This document shows, one piece after another, positions 18,103 to 26,993 of a stretch of 64,000 nt of DNA. The translations under genes were made by a program, and so were the position numbers. The notes beneath the pieces are model-generated. The model saw only the letters and a program-made list of their open reading frames with translations, made no database searches and had not been told where the DNA came from. The DNA comes from Bradyrhizobium zhanjiangense (GTDB lineage: Bacteria > Pseudomonadota > Alphaproteobacteria > Rhizobiales > Xanthobacteraceae): assembly GCF_004114935.1 (NCBI RefSeq), contig NZ_CP022221.1:4299001-4363000 (forward strand), given 5' to 3'. The first letter of the stretch is position 1; each line of letters begins with the position of its first letter.

Positions 18103-18450
18103 ATGTCGGTGAAGCTCGGCCGCGTCATGAGATTGCTGCTGGCGCTCACGTTCATCGTGGGGCTGGTTCCGCATGGCATACGTGCTGCGCATGCTGACGT
18201 GAGCATGGTCATGGCTGCCGCGACCGACATGCCGATGAAAGGCAAATGTCAGGGCTGCGGCGACGATCAGAAGGCCATGACGGCCGCGGCATGCTCCGCC
18301 TTTTGCGGAAGTTTCGTGGCCTTGCCCGTCTTTGGACCGCTGTTTGAGCTGTCCTCGGTCGAGACGGCGCGAGATTGCTTCAGCCCAATTCTTGCGGGGC
18401 ATACGATCCCGCCTGACCCGTATCCTCCCAGACCTGCCGTCCTGAACTAA
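18103..18450 (+). CDS. Exported hypothetical protein of the copper block
   Basis: 115 residues with an N-terminal hydrophobic leader (LLLALTFIVGLVPHGIRAAHA). After it come Met pairs (SMVMAAATDMPM) and cysteines in KCQGCGDD and ACSAFCG. The composition suggests metal binding. Genes of this type commonly precede multicopper oxidases, as here (18575). No named domain is recognised. Confidence 0.6.
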   Translation: MSVKLGRVMRLLLALTFIVGLVPHGIRAAHADVSMVMAAATDMPMKGKCQGCGDDQKAMTAAACSAFCGSFVALPVFGPLFELSSVETARDCFSPILAGHTIPPDPYPPRPAVLN

Positions 18451-18574
18451 AGGCGCATCGCTGGTCGCGATGTTGACCTTTGGCGCGCGATGCCCACCGC
18501 ATCGACAGCGCATCGTGATGACGCACGTGGGCTCTTGGCCACGGGCATCGGATCAACGTCCAGGATCGGCTTTC

Positions 18575-20005
18575 ATGCATTCCGATTTGAGTCCGACGAT
18601 CAGTCGCCGCGCACTACTGCTAGGCGGTACCGCAGTTGCGGCCTCCGCCCTGTTCCCGGGAATACCGCGAGCCGCACCGGTAGAACCCAAGGTTATTGAG
18701 CTCTCCGCGGCGCTCGGTCGCGTGTCCCTCGTTGGCTCGCCTGACACGGAAACAAATGTCTGGTGTTACGGGAATCGCATCCCTGGTCCCGACATCCGGC
18801 TCCGCCAAGGCGAGTCCGTTCGGTTGGTGGTGCGAAACCAGTTACCGGAAGATACGACCGTCCACTGGCACGGCATACGTCTGCCGAATGCCATGGACGG
18901 CGTTCCCGGCCTGACGCAGCCGCCGATCAAGCCTGGCGAAGCCTTCACCTACGAATTCACGCCGCCCGACGCCGGCACGTTCTGGTATCACCCGCATGCC
19001 GACAGCCTGCAGCAACTCGGCCGTGGCCTGGCCGGTGCTCTGATTATTGAAGAGCCGGAACCCGTTCCGGTCGACCGCGACCTTGTTTGGGTGTTGAGCG
19101 ACTGGCGGCTTAGATCCAACGCGCAGATCGCGCCCGGATTCGGCAACGGCATGGAAGCCGCCATGTCCGGGCGCGTCGGCAACACAGTCACGGTAAACGG
19201 CGTGGTCTCGGAAGAGGAGCCGGTACGGGCAGGGGAACGCGTTCGCCTCCGCCTCGTCAACACCTCGCTCGCGCGCATCATGGCCCTACGGTTCGAGGGC
19301 CACCGTCCGACAATCGTCGCGATCGACGGCCAGCCCTGCGAACCGCATGAGCCGGACAATGGGCGTCTGCTTCTTGCTCCCGCAATGCGCGTCGACCTTA
19401 TCCTCGATATGCAGGGTGAACCGGGACGGCGATACCGCGTGGTCGACGATTTCTACGACGACCTGTCCTATTGGCTCACTCAACTCGCTTACAAAGACGA
19501 GCCGCCGCTCCGCGCGCATCCACTCGATTCACCGCTCCGTTTGCCGCGCAATCCGTTGCCAGAGCCGGACCTGACCAACGCCGAACTGCGCGAACTCCGG
19601 CTGCAGGGCGGCATGATGGGTGGCGGCGGCATGATGGGGATGGGCGGAATGATGGGCATGGACAACCAAGCCAACTGGTCCATCAATGGTCATTCGATGA
19701 CAGGCGACGGTCACGCTGGGATGCCGCCGCTGTTTACGCTCCGGCGCGGACGAAGCTGCGTGCTGTCGATGCGCAACGAGACCGCTTGGTGGCATCCGAT
19801 GCACCTCCACGGGCACAGTTTCCGCGTCCTGAGCCGCAACGGCGCACCGGTGCCGCACCGGCAGTGGGCCGATACCGTTCTCGTCCGGCCGAAAGAGACG
19901 GTCGAGATCGCTTTTGTCGCCGACAATCCCGGCGACTGGATGCTGCATTGCCATGTCACCGACCACCAGGTGTCGGGAATGATGACGGTGCTGCGCGTTG
20001 CATAA
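18575..20005 (+). CDS. Periplasmic multicopper oxidase
   Basis: 476 residues with a Tat-type leader (SRRALLLGG...FPGIPRA). All four copper motifs are present: HWHG, WYHPHADSLQQLGRG, HPMHLHGH and HCHVTDHQVSGMM (type-1 His, Cys and axial Met). A Met-rich loop (GGMMGGGGMMGMGGMMGMD) before the third motif resembles the CueO/CopA methionine-rich insert. Such enzymes oxidise Cu(I) to the less toxic Cu(II). ATG 18575 is preferred because the leader follows at once; the frame starts at 18470. Confidence 0.9.
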   Translation: MHSDLSPTISRRALLLGGTAVAASALFPGIPRAAPVEPKVIELSAALGRVSLVGSPDTETNVWCYGNRIPGPDIRLRQGESVRLVVRNQLPEDTTVHWHGIRLPNAMDGVPGLTQPPIKPGEAFTYEFTPPDAGTFWYHPHADSLQQLGRGLAGALIIEEPEPVPVDRDLVWVLSDWRLRSNAQIAPGFGNGMEAAMSGRVGNTVTVNGVVSEEEPVRAGERVRLRLVNTSLARIMALRFEGHRPTIVAIDGQPCEPHEPDNGRLLLAPAMRVDLILDMQGEPGRRYRVVDDFYDDLSYWLTQLAYKDEPPLRAHPLDSPLRLPRNPLPEPDLTNAELRELRLQGGMMGGGGMMGMGGMMGMDNQANWSINGHSMTGDGHAGMPPLFTLRRGRSCVLSMRNETAWWHPMHLHGHSFRVLSRNGAPVPHRQWADTVLVRPKETVEIAFVADNPGDWMLHCHVTDHQVSGMMTVLRVA

Positions 20006-20034
20006 CCAACCCGCTCTTGCAAAGGAGAAACTAC

Positions 20035-20478
20035 ATGAACAGGCGGACATTCTTCCTTGGTACTGCGCTAACGACGCTCCTGCTGCCGCTGCCGGTGGTT
20101 GCCGCGCCAACCCCAGCGACCTTGTACAAGAACCCGCAATGCAGTTGCTGCGAGGGGTATGCCGCATACCTGCGGCAGAACGGCTTTACCGTTGATGTGA
20201 AGCCCACTAACGACCTCGCCGAGATCAGCGAGAACGCCGGCGTGCCAGCGAAGTATCAGGGCTGTCACACGATGTTCGTTGGCAACTACGTGGTCGATGG
20301 GCATGTCCCGGTGGAGGTGGTCCGTAAGCTTCTGTCCGAGCGGCCGCCGATTGCGGGGATCACCCTTCCCGGGATGCCGACCGGCTCCCCCGGCATGACC
20401 GGCCCCAAGACGCAGAAATTCGTCATCTACGCCGTGACCAAGGATGGCAAGGCACCGACCGTCTACGCCACCGTGTAG
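20035..20478 (+). CDS. DUF411 exported metal-binding protein
   Basis: 147 residues. The leader is MNRRTFFLGTALTTLLLPLP... with AAP cleavage. The mature part has LYKNPQCSCCEGYAAYLR, the conserved CxCC motif of DUF411 (CopG-like) proteins, then KYQGCHTMFVGNYVVDGHVP and ITLPGMPTGSPGM. DUF411 proteins occur with copper resistance genes. AAAGGAGA lies at a good distance upstream, and the gene follows the oxidase gene by 29 bp, so the two are co-transcribed. Confidence 0.88.
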   Translation: MNRRTFFLGTALTTLLLPLPVVAAPTPATLYKNPQCSCCEGYAAYLRQNGFTVDVKPTNDLAEISENAGVPAKYQGCHTMFVGNYVVDGHVPVEVVRKLLSERPPIAGITLPGMPTGSPGMTGPKTQKFVIYAVTKDGKAPTVYATV

Positions 20479-20583
20479 CCAGTCGGTAGCGGGCGGCATC
20501 GCCCCACAAGCACGTTGGCCAACGATCGTCCCCAAACGGCTTGTGGATGCGATCCTGCCATCGATCGGAAAGGTTGAGCAGCA

Positions 20584-21288
20584 ATGATGCTTGTCCCCTG
20601 TATCGGCCGGATTCAGTCCGCGATCGCTGTCGCAATCGCACTCGCAGCGGCCACTCAATTGGCCGTTGCTCAGGAGCCAGCGAAAAAGGTGGTCCTGCAT
20701 AACAGCCCAAGACCTGTCGCCGCTGTTCAGTTCAGTGATGAGGAAGGCCGACCGCGAAGTCTGGCTGACTTCAAAGGAAAGGTCGTGGTCCTCAATCTCT
20801 GGGCCACCTGGTGCGTGCCCTGCCGAAAGGAAATGCCCGCGCTCGATCGGCTGCAAGCGGCCTTGGGCGGGGCCGAGCTCGAAGTTGTACCTCTCTCGGT
20901 GGATCGCGGCGGGCACGAAGCCGTCCGCAAGTTCTACTCCGAGGTCACCATTCGCAACCTTGCCGTTTACACCGACCCTTCCGGGCAGGCGTTGCATGCT
21001 GTAGGCGCGATCGGCTTGCCGACGACGCTCATTATCGATCGCGCTGGCCAGGAAGTCGGGCGCGCGCTTGGCCCGGCCGAGTGGGATTCCCCAGAAATCG
21101 CCGACACGCTCCGAGCCGTCATGACCAATACCGGCGATCGCTTCGCTCAGCGGCAAGACCCTGATCGATGGCACACGTCGCTCGGCCTGCTCCGGCGTGT
21201 GTTCGACTGGCTGATGTCGCCCATTAACGAAGTGATCCTCGATAGAGAAACAGCTGATGACTCCTCAGACGAAAATAAGAGCAGATGA
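20584..21288 (+). CDS. TlpA/ResA-like periplasmic thioredoxin
   Basis: 234 residues with an N-terminal leader ending LAVAQE and a redox motif WATWCVPCRKEMP (CxxC), followed by IGLPTTLIIDRAG with the cis-Pro loop. TlpA-like proteins reduce copper-site cysteines and pair with SCO and PCu(A)C, and both a SCO gene and a PCu(A)C remnant occur just downstream. The C-terminal extension (from ~190) is longer than usual. Confidence 0.88.
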   Translation: MMLVPCIGRIQSAIAVAIALAAATQLAVAQEPAKKVVLHNSPRPVAAVQFSDEEGRPRSLADFKGKVVVLNLWATWCVPCRKEMPALDRLQAALGGAELEVVPLSVDRGGHEAVRKFYSEVTIRNLAVYTDPSGQALHAVGAIGLPTTLIIDRAGQEVGRALGPAEWDSPEIADTLRAVMTNTGDRFAQRQDPDRWHTSLGLLRRVFDWLMSPINEVILDRETADDSSDENKSR

Positions 21289-21701
21289 TATCTCTGCTGT
21301 ACGCGCGTGGCGGCCCTGGCGTTATCTTGGGGAGCGGCGCGTACTGGTTGTCCTCGCGGTTATCGCCGTGATCGCCGGCAACCGCGTTCGGATGGAACTG
21401 GCTCGTGGCTGCCGGTATTGCGCCCGTCCTGCTGAGCGTACTGCCATGCTTGGTGATGTGCGGGCTCGGTCTGTGCATGAACCGCCTGATCGGCCGCTCT
21501 TGCACAACCTCCACATCACAAAGCGCAGCGAATGTCGGCTGGCAGGCAACGAATTCTCCGGTCTTTGACCAGGCAACGGCAGATGTCGCTCAGGGTCGGG
21601 GTCCAGACCGAAATCCTGGGGACGCCGCCGAAAGAACGCGCGGCGAGCCTGCGGAAATCGGAAACCGACGAAAGGAGACCGAACATGCAATCAACCGCTA
21701 G
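21257..21701 (+). pseudogene. Frameshifted small membrane protein
   Basis: Frame one (from 21257) reads MTPQTKIRADDISAVRAW... VLVVLAVIAVIAG. Near 21380-21392 continuity moves to another frame, giving AFGWNWLVAAGIAPVLLSVL and PCLVMCGLGLCMN. Together the parts give one sensible two-helix protein with a Cys pair, so a one-base indel or a sequencing error has split it. The second frame runs to 21701 and overlaps the next start. Confidence 0.6.
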
Positions 21702-21948
21702 AACTCTGCTTGTATTCGCCGCGTTCTCGGTCGCCGCGATGACCATGGCTCCGGCTCTCTATGCCGACGATCACGCCTCGTCCAGCTCCACGACGATGGT
21801 CGGAATGATGGGGCGGGGGAGCGGAATGATGGAACGGATAGGGATGATGAACCATTGCGGCGCGATGATGGGCAGAGATGACAGCGGTGGCCGACCCAAC
21901 GACCAGTGGCGCGCTCCTCGATCGCCGGATGCCAAGGCCAAACAGTAG
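21685..21948 (+). CDS. Small exported Met-rich protein
   Basis: 87 residues: leader TLLVFAAFSVAAMTMAPALYA, then MVGMMGRGSGMMERIGMMNH with many Met pairs and a His/Cys. AAAGGAGA precedes ATG 21685. Probably a periplasmic copper buffer. It is six bases upstream of the SCO gene. Confidence 0.6.
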   Translation: MQSTARTLLVFAAFSVAAMTMAPALYADDHASSSSTTMVGMMGRGSGMMERIGMMNHCGAMMGRDDSGGRPNDQWRAPRSPDAKAKQ

Positions 21949-21954
21949 CTGTCG

Positions 21955-22572
21955 ATGAAGACACGAACCAGACGCCTGACCATCATAGCTCTTGTTGCGG
22001 CCGCCGGCGCGATCGCGCTGGCTGAGGCATGGTTTGTGGCGACTCCGTATCCGAAGGTCGTCACGTCTGGCACGGCAGCGATTGGCGGGCCGTTCACGCT
22101 GGTAACGACCGACGGCAAGACAGTGAGCGATGAGACCTACCGCGGCAAGTGGCTTCTGATCTACTTCGGCTACACCTTCTGCCCGGATGCGTGTCCGACC
22201 GCGCTCACCAACATGAGCGCGGCCTTGGAAAAGCTTGGCCCAAATGCCAGCGAGCTCCAACCGCTCTTTATCACGGTCGACCCCCAGCGCGACACCCCTG
22301 TCGTCATGACTGATTACCTGAAGTCATTTGATTCTCGCATTGTCGGCCTGACTGGAAACCAGGCGCAGATCGACGGCGTGCTGAAGGCATATCGCGTGTA
22401 CGCCGAAGCGCAGAAATCCGAAGTGGATAACACCGATTATCCGGTCTCGCACAGCGCGTACCTCTATCTGATGGATCCACAGGGGCGATTCGCGAATGTG
22501 ATCCAGAGCAGCGAAGGCGGCGAAGAGATTGCTGCTTGGCTGCGCAAGCAAATGACCCACAAGAACGGATAG
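21955..22572 (+). CDS. SCO1/SenC-family copper chaperone
   Basis: 205 residues, membrane anchored by an N-terminal helix (LTIIALVAAAGAIALAEAWF). The copper ligands are present: FCPDACP (CxxxC) and the conserved His in DYPVSHSAYLYLMD. SCO proteins deliver copper or electrons to CuA of cytochrome oxidase. The block includes the TlpA-like and (decayed) PCu(A)C partners known from this pathway. Confidence 0.92.
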   Translation: MKTRTRRLTIIALVAAAGAIALAEAWFVATPYPKVVTSGTAAIGGPFTLVTTDGKTVSDETYRGKWLLIYFGYTFCPDACPTALTNMSAALEKLGPNASELQPLFITVDPQRDTPVVMTDYLKSFDSRIVGLTGNQAQIDGVLKAYRVYAEAQKSEVDNTDYPVSHSAYLYLMDPQGRFANVIQSSEGGEEIAAWLRKQMTHKNG

Positions 22573-22580
22573 GATGATTG

Positions 22581-22765
22581 ATGAAACGACCATTCAAGCT
22601 GATCTTGAGCATCGCATTGGCTTTGATAGCCGGCGCTCAGGTTAACGGGCAGACCTCAAGCGCGAGTTCAGTCGTAGTCGAGCGCCCATGGGCGCGAGCA
22701 ACGCCCGGAGGAGCGAAGACCGGCGCAGCCTACTTGACATTGATCAATAACGGCGAAGCCCGAGA
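22581..22765 (+). pseudogene. PCu(A)C copper chaperone, N-terminal remnant
   Basis: A leader (FKLILSIALALIAGAQVNGQ) is followed by VVVERPWARATPGGAKTGAAYLTLINNG, the unmistakable N-terminus of a PCu(A)C protein. The homology stops abruptly at about 22755; the Met/His copper ligands are lost. What follows in another frame is a piece of cytochrome c. Confidence 0.75.
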
Positions 22766-23034
22766 CCGGCACCCTCGACCAGTGGCTTAAGGACCCGCAA
22801 CATTTCGTACCCGGCAATGAGATGACGTTCGCAGGGATCAAGAATGATCAGCAACGCGCTGATCTCCTCGCATTTCTCAGACAGGCCACCCAGCGGGGGC
22901 TTATCGCAATCGGCACAGCGGGACAGATTGCATCCAACTCTCATCCGGCGAGAAATTGCTTCAGTTTTCGTACTCAATGGTCCCTGTGTGGCGGTCGACT
23001 TTCAGGTTTTGCACAAGTGAATTGTCGACAGTAA
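22762..23034 (+). pseudogene. Class I cytochrome c, C-terminal remnant
   Basis: Starting at 22762 the frame reads ETGTLDQWLKDPQHFVPG and then NEMTFAGIKNDQQRADLLAF, the C-terminal half of a class I cytochrome c, including the axial-Met loop (NEMTFAGI). The CxxCH haem site is absent. The open frame continues to 23034, but recognisable homology ends near 22896, and the tail overlaps the oppositely transcribed Met-rich gene. Confidence 0.7.
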
Positions 23035-23521
23035 CGATCGCGGCACTAATACTCCCGCCGTCGGCACTGACGTTACCAATCTTCAGCCGCTTATTGTTGA
23101 GCCGCTCGAGCTGCACGCCGAGATAGCTTCGCACGTCCTCGACGGACAGGTTCATCATCGGGGTCACGTGCGATCCAAACATTCCGCCTGTGCCGCCGCG
23201 CGTCGTGTCGGAGCCCATCATTCCTTGCCCCATCATGTTGGACCCCATCATCCCTTGGCCCATGCCGCCCTGCATCATGCCGCCCATCATCGGACACATC
23301 ATGCCTTGCTCCATGCCGCGTCGCATCATCCCGGAATCCATCATGCCTTGTCTCATCCCATGCTCGGGCATGTTGGAAGTTGTAGCCCTGGACGCGCTGC
23401 CTTCTTGCATCATGTCGGCACCCATGCCTTGCATTCCTTGAGCTATGGCGAGAGTTGAGCTCGAGGTTGCGATGCAGAGAACCAACGCCGCCCCCAAGCA
23501 CAAATTAGTGGTGGTTTTCAT
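22961..23521 (-). CDS. Exported Met-rich protein with Met-Met repeat domain
   Basis: 186 residues. The leader NLCLGAALVLCIATSSSTLAIAQ is followed by a ~90-residue region of repeated GMM/GMMGSNMM units (more than 15 MM pairs) and a C-terminal folded part NLSVEDVRSYLGVQLERLNN...TGTIEYEN. Met clusters of this kind bind Cu(I) or Ag(I) in the periplasm. AGGAG lies upstream of ATG 23521. It runs opposite to the rest of the copper block. Confidence 0.75.
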   Translation of the reverse strand: MKTTTNLCLGAALVLCIATSSSTLAIAQGMQGMGADMMQEGSASRATTSNMPEHGMRQGMMDSGMMRRGMEQGMMCPMMGGMMQGGMGQGMMGSNMMGQGMMGSDTTRGGTGGMFGSHVTPMMNLSVEDVRSYLGVQLERLNNKRLKIGNVSADGGSISAAIVTVDNSLVQNLKVDRHTGTIEYEN

Positions 23522-23863
23522 GGTCGTTACTCCTGGTTGTTGAGGGCCTGCCTGATCTCGACCAGTAATCCGACGACGGGACGCACATTCTGCTGACATT
23601 TTACACCCGCGCGAAGCGCGAGCGGAATGCTTATGCAGATGCCGCTCCATAGTTTCAGGGACGCGACCGCAATTGCTGCAACGCGCTTGCGCCAAATGGA
23701 GGCGGCAATCCGGAGGTGAAGTCCGTCGGTCCAATCGTGCCGGACGGGCAGGGGCCGATGAACCAAGATTAAACTTGCCGTTCCGATCTCGTTCAGCTCG
23801 CCTCTTCGAAAATGTCCATCGGATCTCTTACGGTTCCGAGTCAGTTCACGCTTGCGGAGGACG
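23522..23863. other. Intergenic region of the copper block
   Basis: About 340 bp between the leftward Met-rich gene and the rightward His-rich gene. It must carry divergent promoters. I see no supported gene and no strong hairpin. Confidence 0.4.
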
Positions 23864-24187
23864 ATGATGGACGCGAACGAGCTTCAAAAGAAGAGCCTAA
23901 GACCGGTGTTGTGCCTCCTCGGCGCAGCCGCGCTACTTGTGACGTTGACGCACGCCGCGAGTGCCCATGATGAGGAAGGCTGGTACCGACCCCGCGAACA
24001 CGATTGGCACTCCGGCTGGCACCACGATTGGCACTCCGGACCGCATTATGGTCAGCACAGCGGGTTCCATTGGGATCCGTACTATGGCTGGCACTATGGC
24101 AGGCACAACGGCCCGCACGAGGGGCGCCATGACGATTGGCACCGTGGCCCGCACCATGACTGGAATGGTGGCGATCACGATGACTAG
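23864..24187 (+). CDS. Exported His/Trp-rich repeat protein
   Basis: 107 residues with a leader (LCLLGAAALLVTLTHAASA). The mature part is almost entirely His, Trp, Gly, Asp and Tyr in short degenerate repeats (HDWHSG, HYGQH, WHYGRHNGPHEGRH). It has no cysteine or methionine-rich site after the leader. This composition points to a divalent-metal sponge (Cu(II), Ni or Zn) in the periplasm. No named family. Confidence 0.65.
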   Translation: MMDANELQKKSLRPVLCLLGAAALLVTLTHAASAHDEEGWYRPREHDWHSGWHHDWHSGPHYGQHSGFHWDPYYGWHYGRHNGPHEGRHDDWHRGPHHDWNGGDHDD

Positions 24188-24326
24188 GACATGATCCGCA
24201 GGCGCCTTGCGCCGCAAATGGATTGTGCCCAGCGAAAAAGGCTGATACGGCGACCGGATTTGGACATAAGGCGATATCCAAACGTGCGCGAATTAGGCCG
24301 AACGAGTGCGAATTGGGTAGGAGAGA

Positions 24327-24692
24327 ATGATGCTACGTGTTGTCGCGAGCTTGGCTATTCTTGTGAGTGGTCTCATGGCCGGATCGGCCTACGCTCACCC
24401 GGCCCTCCAAGCCAGCAATCCCGGACAGGATGCCACGGTACCGCCTCCGAAAGAGGTTCGATTGACCTTCAGCGAGAATGTCATCCCTAAATTCTCAGGG
24501 CTGACAATCAAGGACAGCAGGGGCGCTCTCATCCAGACGGAAAGTCCATCCATCGATCCGAATGATAAGCGACAGCTTGTCGTTCCGATCGTCAAGTCGC
24601 TGTCTGCCGGAATTTACGACGTCGAGTGGCATGCTGTTTCAGCCGATACCCACAAGGTGAAGGGCCACTTCTCGTTCAAGGTTTCGCAATGA
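24327..24692 (+). CDS. copC: CopC periplasmic copper-binding protein
   Basis: 121 residues with a leader ending AYA and mature N-terminus HPALQASNP, the N-terminal His copper ligand of CopC. The C-terminal ligands are seen in YDVEWHAVSADTHKVKGHF (Asp and His). It binds Cu(II). Its stop overlaps the copD start (ATGA). Confidence 0.92.
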   Translation: MMLRVVASLAILVSGLMAGSAYAHPALQASNPGQDATVPPPKEVRLTFSENVIPKFSGLTIKDSRGALIQTESPSIDPNDKRQLVVPIVKSLSAGIYDVEWHAVSADTHKVKGHFSFKVSQ

Positions 24693-25621
24693 TGCTGGAG
24701 GCGGGCCTCGTTGGCGCCCGCTTCGTTCATCTGGCCTGCGTCATTATTTCCTTCGGTGCTGCACTCTTCCCGCTCTATTCGTGCCTGAGCGCCGACAGCT
24801 CAGAGCGACTTGGGCGCCAACTGAATCCTATCCTGATCACGGCCGCGCTTGGCGCGCTCTTAAGCGGCCTTGCCTGGTTCGGCTTGACCGTGGCGAACAT
24901 GTCCGGGGAGCTTGCAGACGCCGTGGATCGTGACACGTTGGCATCAGTGCTATGGGACACCGATTTCGGTCACGTATGGGCGGTGCGCGCACCGCTTATG
25001 ATTCTCCTCGTTGCGGCGATCCAGTTGCCTGGCGTATCTCACTTGAACCGTCGTGCGATCGCAATTGTGACGTTTCTCGCAGCGATCCTCCTCGCGTCAT
25101 TGGCCGGAATTGGGCACACCCAGGTCAACGAAGGGACCTCGGCACGCATTCACGTCACTAGCGACGTAGCGCACCTGCTTGCGGCTGGCGCTTGGCTGGG
25201 CGGTCTTTTACCTCTAAGTCTCTTTCTCGCTTCCAATCAGAAGGTCAGGGTACCGAATAGAGGAGTCGTGCGCGTCTTGTCGCGCTTCTCAGGAATGGGC
25301 TACGCTGCGGTAGCGGTCCTCCTTGCCTCCGGTTCGATCAATAGTTGGTTCCTCGTCGGCTCTCTGTCGCACTTGATCTCTACGACTTACGGTCAGTTGC
25401 TGTTGGTGAAATCGGGGCTGTTCGCTCTAATGGTGCTGTTGGCTGCCGCCAACCGGTTCTGGCTTGTTCCGGCTATGGCCCAATCGCCGACTGCGAACGG
25501 GTCCGAAAGCATGCTGGCAAAGCTTCGCGGTCACGTTCTTGGGGAGCAGGTGGTGGGCCTAGTCGTCGTAGGCGTCGTCAGCGTGTTGGGGACATTAGAC
25601 CCCGCCATGCATGGTTCGTGA
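24689..25621 (+). CDS. copD: CopD copper-resistance membrane protein
   Basis: 310 residues with about eight transmembrane helices; conserved elements include VGARFVHLACVIISFG and SDVAHLLAAGAWLGGLLPL. CopD partners CopC in copper transfer across the inner membrane. ATG 24689 lies inside the copC stop overlap. Length is normal. Confidence 0.88.
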   Translation: MMLEAGLVGARFVHLACVIISFGAALFPLYSCLSADSSERLGRQLNPILITAALGALLSGLAWFGLTVANMSGELADAVDRDTLASVLWDTDFGHVWAVRAPLMILLVAAIQLPGVSHLNRRAIAIVTFLAAILLASLAGIGHTQVNEGTSARIHVTSDVAHLLAAGAWLGGLLPLSLFLASNQKVRVPNRGVVRVLSRFSGMGYAAVAVLLASGSINSWFLVGSLSHLISTTYGQLLLVKSGLFALMVLLAAANRFWLVPAMAQSPTANGSESMLAKLRGHVLGEQVVGLVVVGVVSVLGTLDPAMHGS

Positions 25622-25674
25622 AGTTAATGCATCGTGGGGACGCCGATCGTGCAATCGCAACGAACCGTTGACGA

Positions 25675-26664
25675 TCAAGGAAGCACCAAGCGTCCGATTC
25701 TGCTCCCATAATACTCAGTGAACCACAGCGCGCCATCCGGCCCGGTCGTGATGCTGTGGGTTTCGCTACCGTCCGAAGGAATCGCGAACTCGGTGACTGA
25801 ACCGCTGGTCGTGATCCGACCGATTCTGTTGCCAACGATGCAGCGCGAAGCTTGCTGGCGAACGCAACTGGCTTCGGTAAACCACAAGGCACCATCCGGC
25901 CCCGTCGCGATGCCCCATGGCTGGGCATCAGGATTAGGAAGGGATTCGGTCATCTCGCCATCGGTGGTCATTCGCACGATTTTGCCACTAACCGACTCGG
26001 TGAACCACAGTGCGCCATCTGGTCCGCTCGTAATACCCCCGGGGCTACTATTCTCTGGGGAGATCGTGAACTCGGTGACCGCGCCCGTTGTAGTCATCCG
26101 CCCGACTTTGCCGCGAAAATATGTGAACCACAGCGCGCCGTCGGGCCCAGTTGCGATCGCGCCGCTCCTGGCGTTGGGAATCCTGAATTCGGTGACCTCG
26201 CCGGTCGTCGCGATCCGCCCGATTTTATCTCCAACCGCTTCGGTGAACCACAAGGCGCCATCTGGCCCGGTCGTGATGCCAAGTGGTCCCGTCGATCCAG
26301 GGATTGCGAATTCGGTCAGCTTTAGGTTTTCGACGGTGGCGGTCGTCGGAATGCGCCCGATCTTCTTCGCCGTGAACTCGGTGAACCACAGCGCGCCGTC
26401 AGGCCCCGTCGTGATGGAATGCAAAACGCCGCCGCCCTTGATCGGGAATTCGGTGATGTTGCCATCGATGGTCATTCGCCCGATCTTGCCCGCTGCCTCG
26501 GTGAACCAGAGCGCACCGTCTGGTCCAGTGGTGATTGCGGACGGACGGCTGGCGGGAGGCAGCATGAATTCAGTGAAGGTCTGGGCAGCAGCAGGCATAA
26601 TTCCAACGGCCGCACCCAATCCAAGCGCAATTGCCAGCAACAATGAAGCGACCGCAAATCTCAT
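25675..26664 (-). CDS. Exported Vgb-like beta-propeller protein
   Basis: 329 residues: leader (FAVASLLLAIALGLGAAVGIMPAAAQ) and seven or so repeats with the core ITTGPDGALWFTE, spaced about 42-45 residues. The repeats match virginiamycin B lyase-like propellers. Most such proteins have no proven lyase function. ATG 26664 has GGAGAAGG upstream; GTG 26676 is the frame limit. The repetitive DNA makes a strong shadow frame on the opposite strand. Confidence 0.8.
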   Translation of the reverse strand: MRFAVASLLLAIALGLGAAVGIMPAAAQTFTEFMLPPASRPSAITTGPDGALWFTEAAGKIGRMTIDGNITEFPIKGGGVLHSITTGPDGALWFTEFTAKKIGRIPTTATVENLKLTEFAIPGSTGPLGITTGPDGALWFTEAVGDKIGRIATTGEVTEFRIPNARSGAIATGPDGALWFTYFRGKVGRMTTTGAVTEFTISPENSSPGGITSGPDGALWFTESVSGKIVRMTTDGEMTESLPNPDAQPWGIATGPDGALWFTEASCVRQQASRCIVGNRIGRITTSGSVTEFAIPSDGSETHSITTGPDGALWFTEYYGSRIGRLVLP

Positions 26665-26993
26665 GGCCTTCTCCACGTAGGGTGGGCCTTGCGCCGAAGC
26701 ACGATCTCACGAACTCCGAAACTTAAGTCTAGCAGTCTTTCGGACGCCGTATCGCGTTAATTGCTGGCGCGCCGGAGAAGGGCGGAGCCGATGGCGCAAA
26801 GGCGACGCTTGCTGTCGTCGCCGCTACTCGCCCGGCGCGGTTAGCGGGAGCGCTTACCGCGGCGAGAAGGCCGGCGCACATGCCTCAAAAGAAGTTGACC
26901 TGGAGCTGAATTAGAACGTCTCAAATTGCACCGATCCGAAACCGGCGGTACGACCGTCCTCGGACCCAACTTCAATTTGGCATCCCGGTGAGC
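26665..26993. other. Intergenic region before the iron permease gene
   Basis: About 330 bp between divergent genes. No gene is supported. Both promoters should be here; no clear metal-regulator box was recognised. Confidence 0.4.

Noticed and set aside
23168..23458. Plus-strand frames rich in His/Pro/Met opposite the Met-rich gene
   Set aside because: They are the reverse reading of ATG-rich repeats; the minus-strand frame has the leader, ribosome-binding site and folded C-terminus.
25718..26680. Long plus-strand open frame opposite the Vgb-like gene
   Set aside because: It has repeats of its own only because the opposite strand codes for a repeated propeller motif; no start signal, leader or domain is present.
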